In this document: piece after piece, positions 5,933-7,029 of the stretch | Numbering within the stretch: the first letter of the stretch is position 1 | How the letters are laid out: each line of letters starts with the position of its first letter | Assembly: GCA_019454705.1 (NCBI GenBank) | Contig: JACFNS010000024.1 | Coordinates: forward strand, 7,299-14,327 | DNA: 7,029 bases | DNA from: Taibaiella sp. | Lineage (GTDB): Bacteria; Bacteroidota; Bacteroidia; Chitinophagales; Chitinophagaceae | Direction of reading: 5' to 3' | Position numbers and translations under genes: made by a program | Notes under the pieces: model-generated | Databases searched by the model: none | Told to the model about the DNA's origin: nothing | What the model saw: the letters and a program-made list of their open reading frames with translations, nothing else

Positions 5933-7029
5933 GAACCCAGTTCCAATATTATTTCCTGTCCACGTTTGGCAATAGTGCCGGGCGCAACGGATTGCGCCCG
6001 GACTCTTCCCTTGCCCTTTATATGCACGAACAAGCCTTCCTGTTCTAATAAGTATAATGCGTCTTTCAGGCCCATGCCTTTTACATCGGGCACCATACCC
6101 TTGTATACTTTCTGAGGCTCCACTACTACGTGCTTAGCAGAATCTACCTGCACATGATGTATAGTATTGTATGCGGGTACATTTATATGCTTACCAACAG
6201 CACCCAGCAGCAGGTTGTAACCCGTGCCGGTAGTTTTCTGTGCTATCATTGGCTTTGCATCTTTTTTGTCCAAGCTGTCGGTAGGCGTCTTCCATCCTTT
6301 ACCCGATGCGAACACGCGGTCAGCTATCATCCTGAATACCGGAGCGGCAATCGTACCACCATAATAACTCCTTGCGTGCTTTTTGGTACGCATTACTACA
6401 ACGATGGTGTACCGGGGCTCATCTGCGGGAAAATACCCGACAAAAGAACCCTGGTAAACGCCATCGCTGTATTTAATCCCTTTATCAGCAACCTGTGCTG
6501 TACCCGTTTTGCCTGCTATTGTATAGTAGGGGCTTTGAATGCTTTTTGCTGTTCCGGTCAATGCCACTTCTTCCACACAGGCTCGCAGTTGCGCCACGGT
6601 TGCTGAATCGCCAATAGCCTGCTCCAGCACATGCGGTTCTTTTTTATAAATAGTAGTACCGTATTCCTTTACCTCGCTGATGAGGTAAGGGCGCATCATC
6701 TTACCATTGTTAGCAACCGCATTGTACAACATGCAGGTATGCAATGGTGTTATCTGCACTTCATAACCCGTTCCCATCCAGGGCAGCGTGGTCTTGCTCC
6801 ATGATTTGCTTTCGGGGTTTTTCACAACCGGCCTGCGTTCTCCTGCCAGGTCTATACCCGTCCTTTCATGCAGGTGCAGTTTTTTTACATGCTGAAGAAA
6901 TTTCTCAGGCTCCTTATAATAATACTGTTGCGCCAGCTTGGCGTGTACCGTATTCGATGAATGCGCGAAGGCATCCCTCAAAGTCATTTTACCCAGGCCC
7001 AGGTGAGAGTCTTTCATCGTCAGGTTGCC
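5929..7029 (-). CDS. ftsI: Class B penicillin-binding protein, septal transpeptidase with C-terminal PASTA domain (5' end outside window)
   Basis: This is the C-terminal 366 residues of a periplasmic D,D-transpeptidase that cross-links septal peptidoglycan, presumably the partner of FtsW. The frame is open at the window edge, and the Met encoded at 7017 is internal rather than a start. The N-terminal anchor, dimerisation domain and catalytic SxxK motif lie outside. Visible are the SxN motif as SSN (6952-6960), the segment GTGYEVQITPLH ahead of the third motif, and KTGTAQ with KTG at 6502-6510. After a polar linker comes one PASTA domain (about 5932-6102; MVPDVKGMGLKDALYLLEQ ... QSVAPGT ... 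GQEIILEL). The PASTA domain resembles the SpoVD-type and Bacteroidota division PBPs; E. coli FtsI lacks it. The stop TGA overlaps the murE GTG by four bases (span 5929-5932). First place in the murE-side order supports the ftsI assignment; an elongation PBP2 would normally sit with rodA. Confidence 0.94.
   Translation of the reverse strand, partial: GNLTMKDSHLGLGKMTLRDAFAHSSNTVHAKLAQQYYYKEPEKFLQHVKKLHLHERTGIDLAGERRPVVKNPESKSWSKTTLPWMGTGYEVQITPLHTCMLYNAVANNGKMMRPYLISEVKEYGTTIYKKEPHVLEQAIGDSATVAQLRACVEEVALTGTAKSIQSPYYTIAGKTGTAQVADKGIKYSDGVYQGSFVGYFPADEPRYTIVVVMRTKKHARSYYGGTIAAPVFRMIADRVFASGKGWKTPTDSLDKKDAKPMIAQKTTGTGYNLLLGAVGKHINVPAYNTIHHVQVDSAKHVVVEPQKVYKGMVPDVKGMGLKDALYLLEQEGLFVHIKGKGRVRAQSVAPGTIAKRGQEIILELGS
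5974..6004 (-). repeat. perfect 10-bp GC-rich inverted repeat (hairpin) inside the PASTA coding region
   Basis: Arms are 5978-5987 (ccgggcgcaa) and 5992-6001 (ttgcgcccgg), exact reverse complements separated by four bases (5988-5991). Three further pairs (agt at 5974-5976 with act at 6002-6004) are possible with one bulged base at 5977. In the mRNA the loop reads UCCG, which fits the UNCG tetraloop pattern, though with an A-U closing pair. No U-run follows on either strand, so it is not an intrinsic terminator. It encodes RAQSVAPG, including the QS..PG motif of the PASTA fold, so the symmetry may be a by-product of coding. It lies about 45 bases upstream of the murE start codon. Confidence 0.6.

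Noticed and set aside
5974..6004. Intrinsic transcription terminator at the PASTA hairpin
   Set aside because: The stem is strong but no run of U follows on either strand, and murE overlaps the ftsI stop just downstream.
5687..6606. Plus-strand open frames of 142 and 158 codons opposite murE and the PBP gene
   Set aside because: The sense strand is fully explained by conserved Mur ligase and transpeptidase motifs; the antisense products look like nothing known.

Overview
The window is a continuous stretch of a division and cell wall (dcw) cluster, with every gene on the minus strand. In transcription order (high to low coordinates) the genes are: the C-terminal part of a PASTA-bearing class B penicillin-binding protein (ftsI/spoVD type), murE, mraY, murD, ftsW and the N-terminal half of murG. 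The first and last genes run off the window edges. No RNA gene, mobile element, CRISPR array, promoter or terminator could be supported, and no gap between genes exceeds 33 bases.

The organism looks like a member of Bacteroidota, perhaps of the Chitinophagia/Sphingobacteriia side (the class is a guess from sequence feel, not a search). The reasons are the gene order with murF missing between murE and mraY, the long (about 423-residue) MraY with an enlarged periplasmic loop, the single PASTA domain on the division transpeptidase, weak Shine-Dalgarno sequences, and moderate GC. MurE carries the DNPR motif of meso-diaminopimelate-adding enzymes, so a meso-DAP peptidoglycan is expected.

The genes work together on one pathway. 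MurD and MurE add D-Glu and meso-DAP to the UDP-MurNAc peptide in the cytoplasm. MraY loads the finished precursor on undecaprenyl phosphate to make lipid I, and MurG adds GlcNAc to make lipid II. FtsW polymerises lipid II into glycan at the septum and FtsI cross-links it. Junctions are very tight (4-base overlap, 22-base gap, 1-base overlap, 33-base gap, 1-base gap), so this is probably one polycistronic unit with translational coupling.

The one real anomaly is in mraY: a single in-frame TAA at 3622-3624 splits an otherwise intact gene into a 273-residue N-terminal part and a C-terminal part that keeps its frame and its conserved motifs. A lesion in an essential single-copy enzyme points first to a base-call or assembly error, or to a very recent mutation. 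Four neighbouring reading frames end correctly at TAA, which argues against a changed genetic code. A secondary curiosity is a perfect 10-bp GC-rich inverted repeat inside the PASTA coding region just upstream of murE. I see no sign of a novel system here; apart from the mraY stop this is an ordinary core-genome region.
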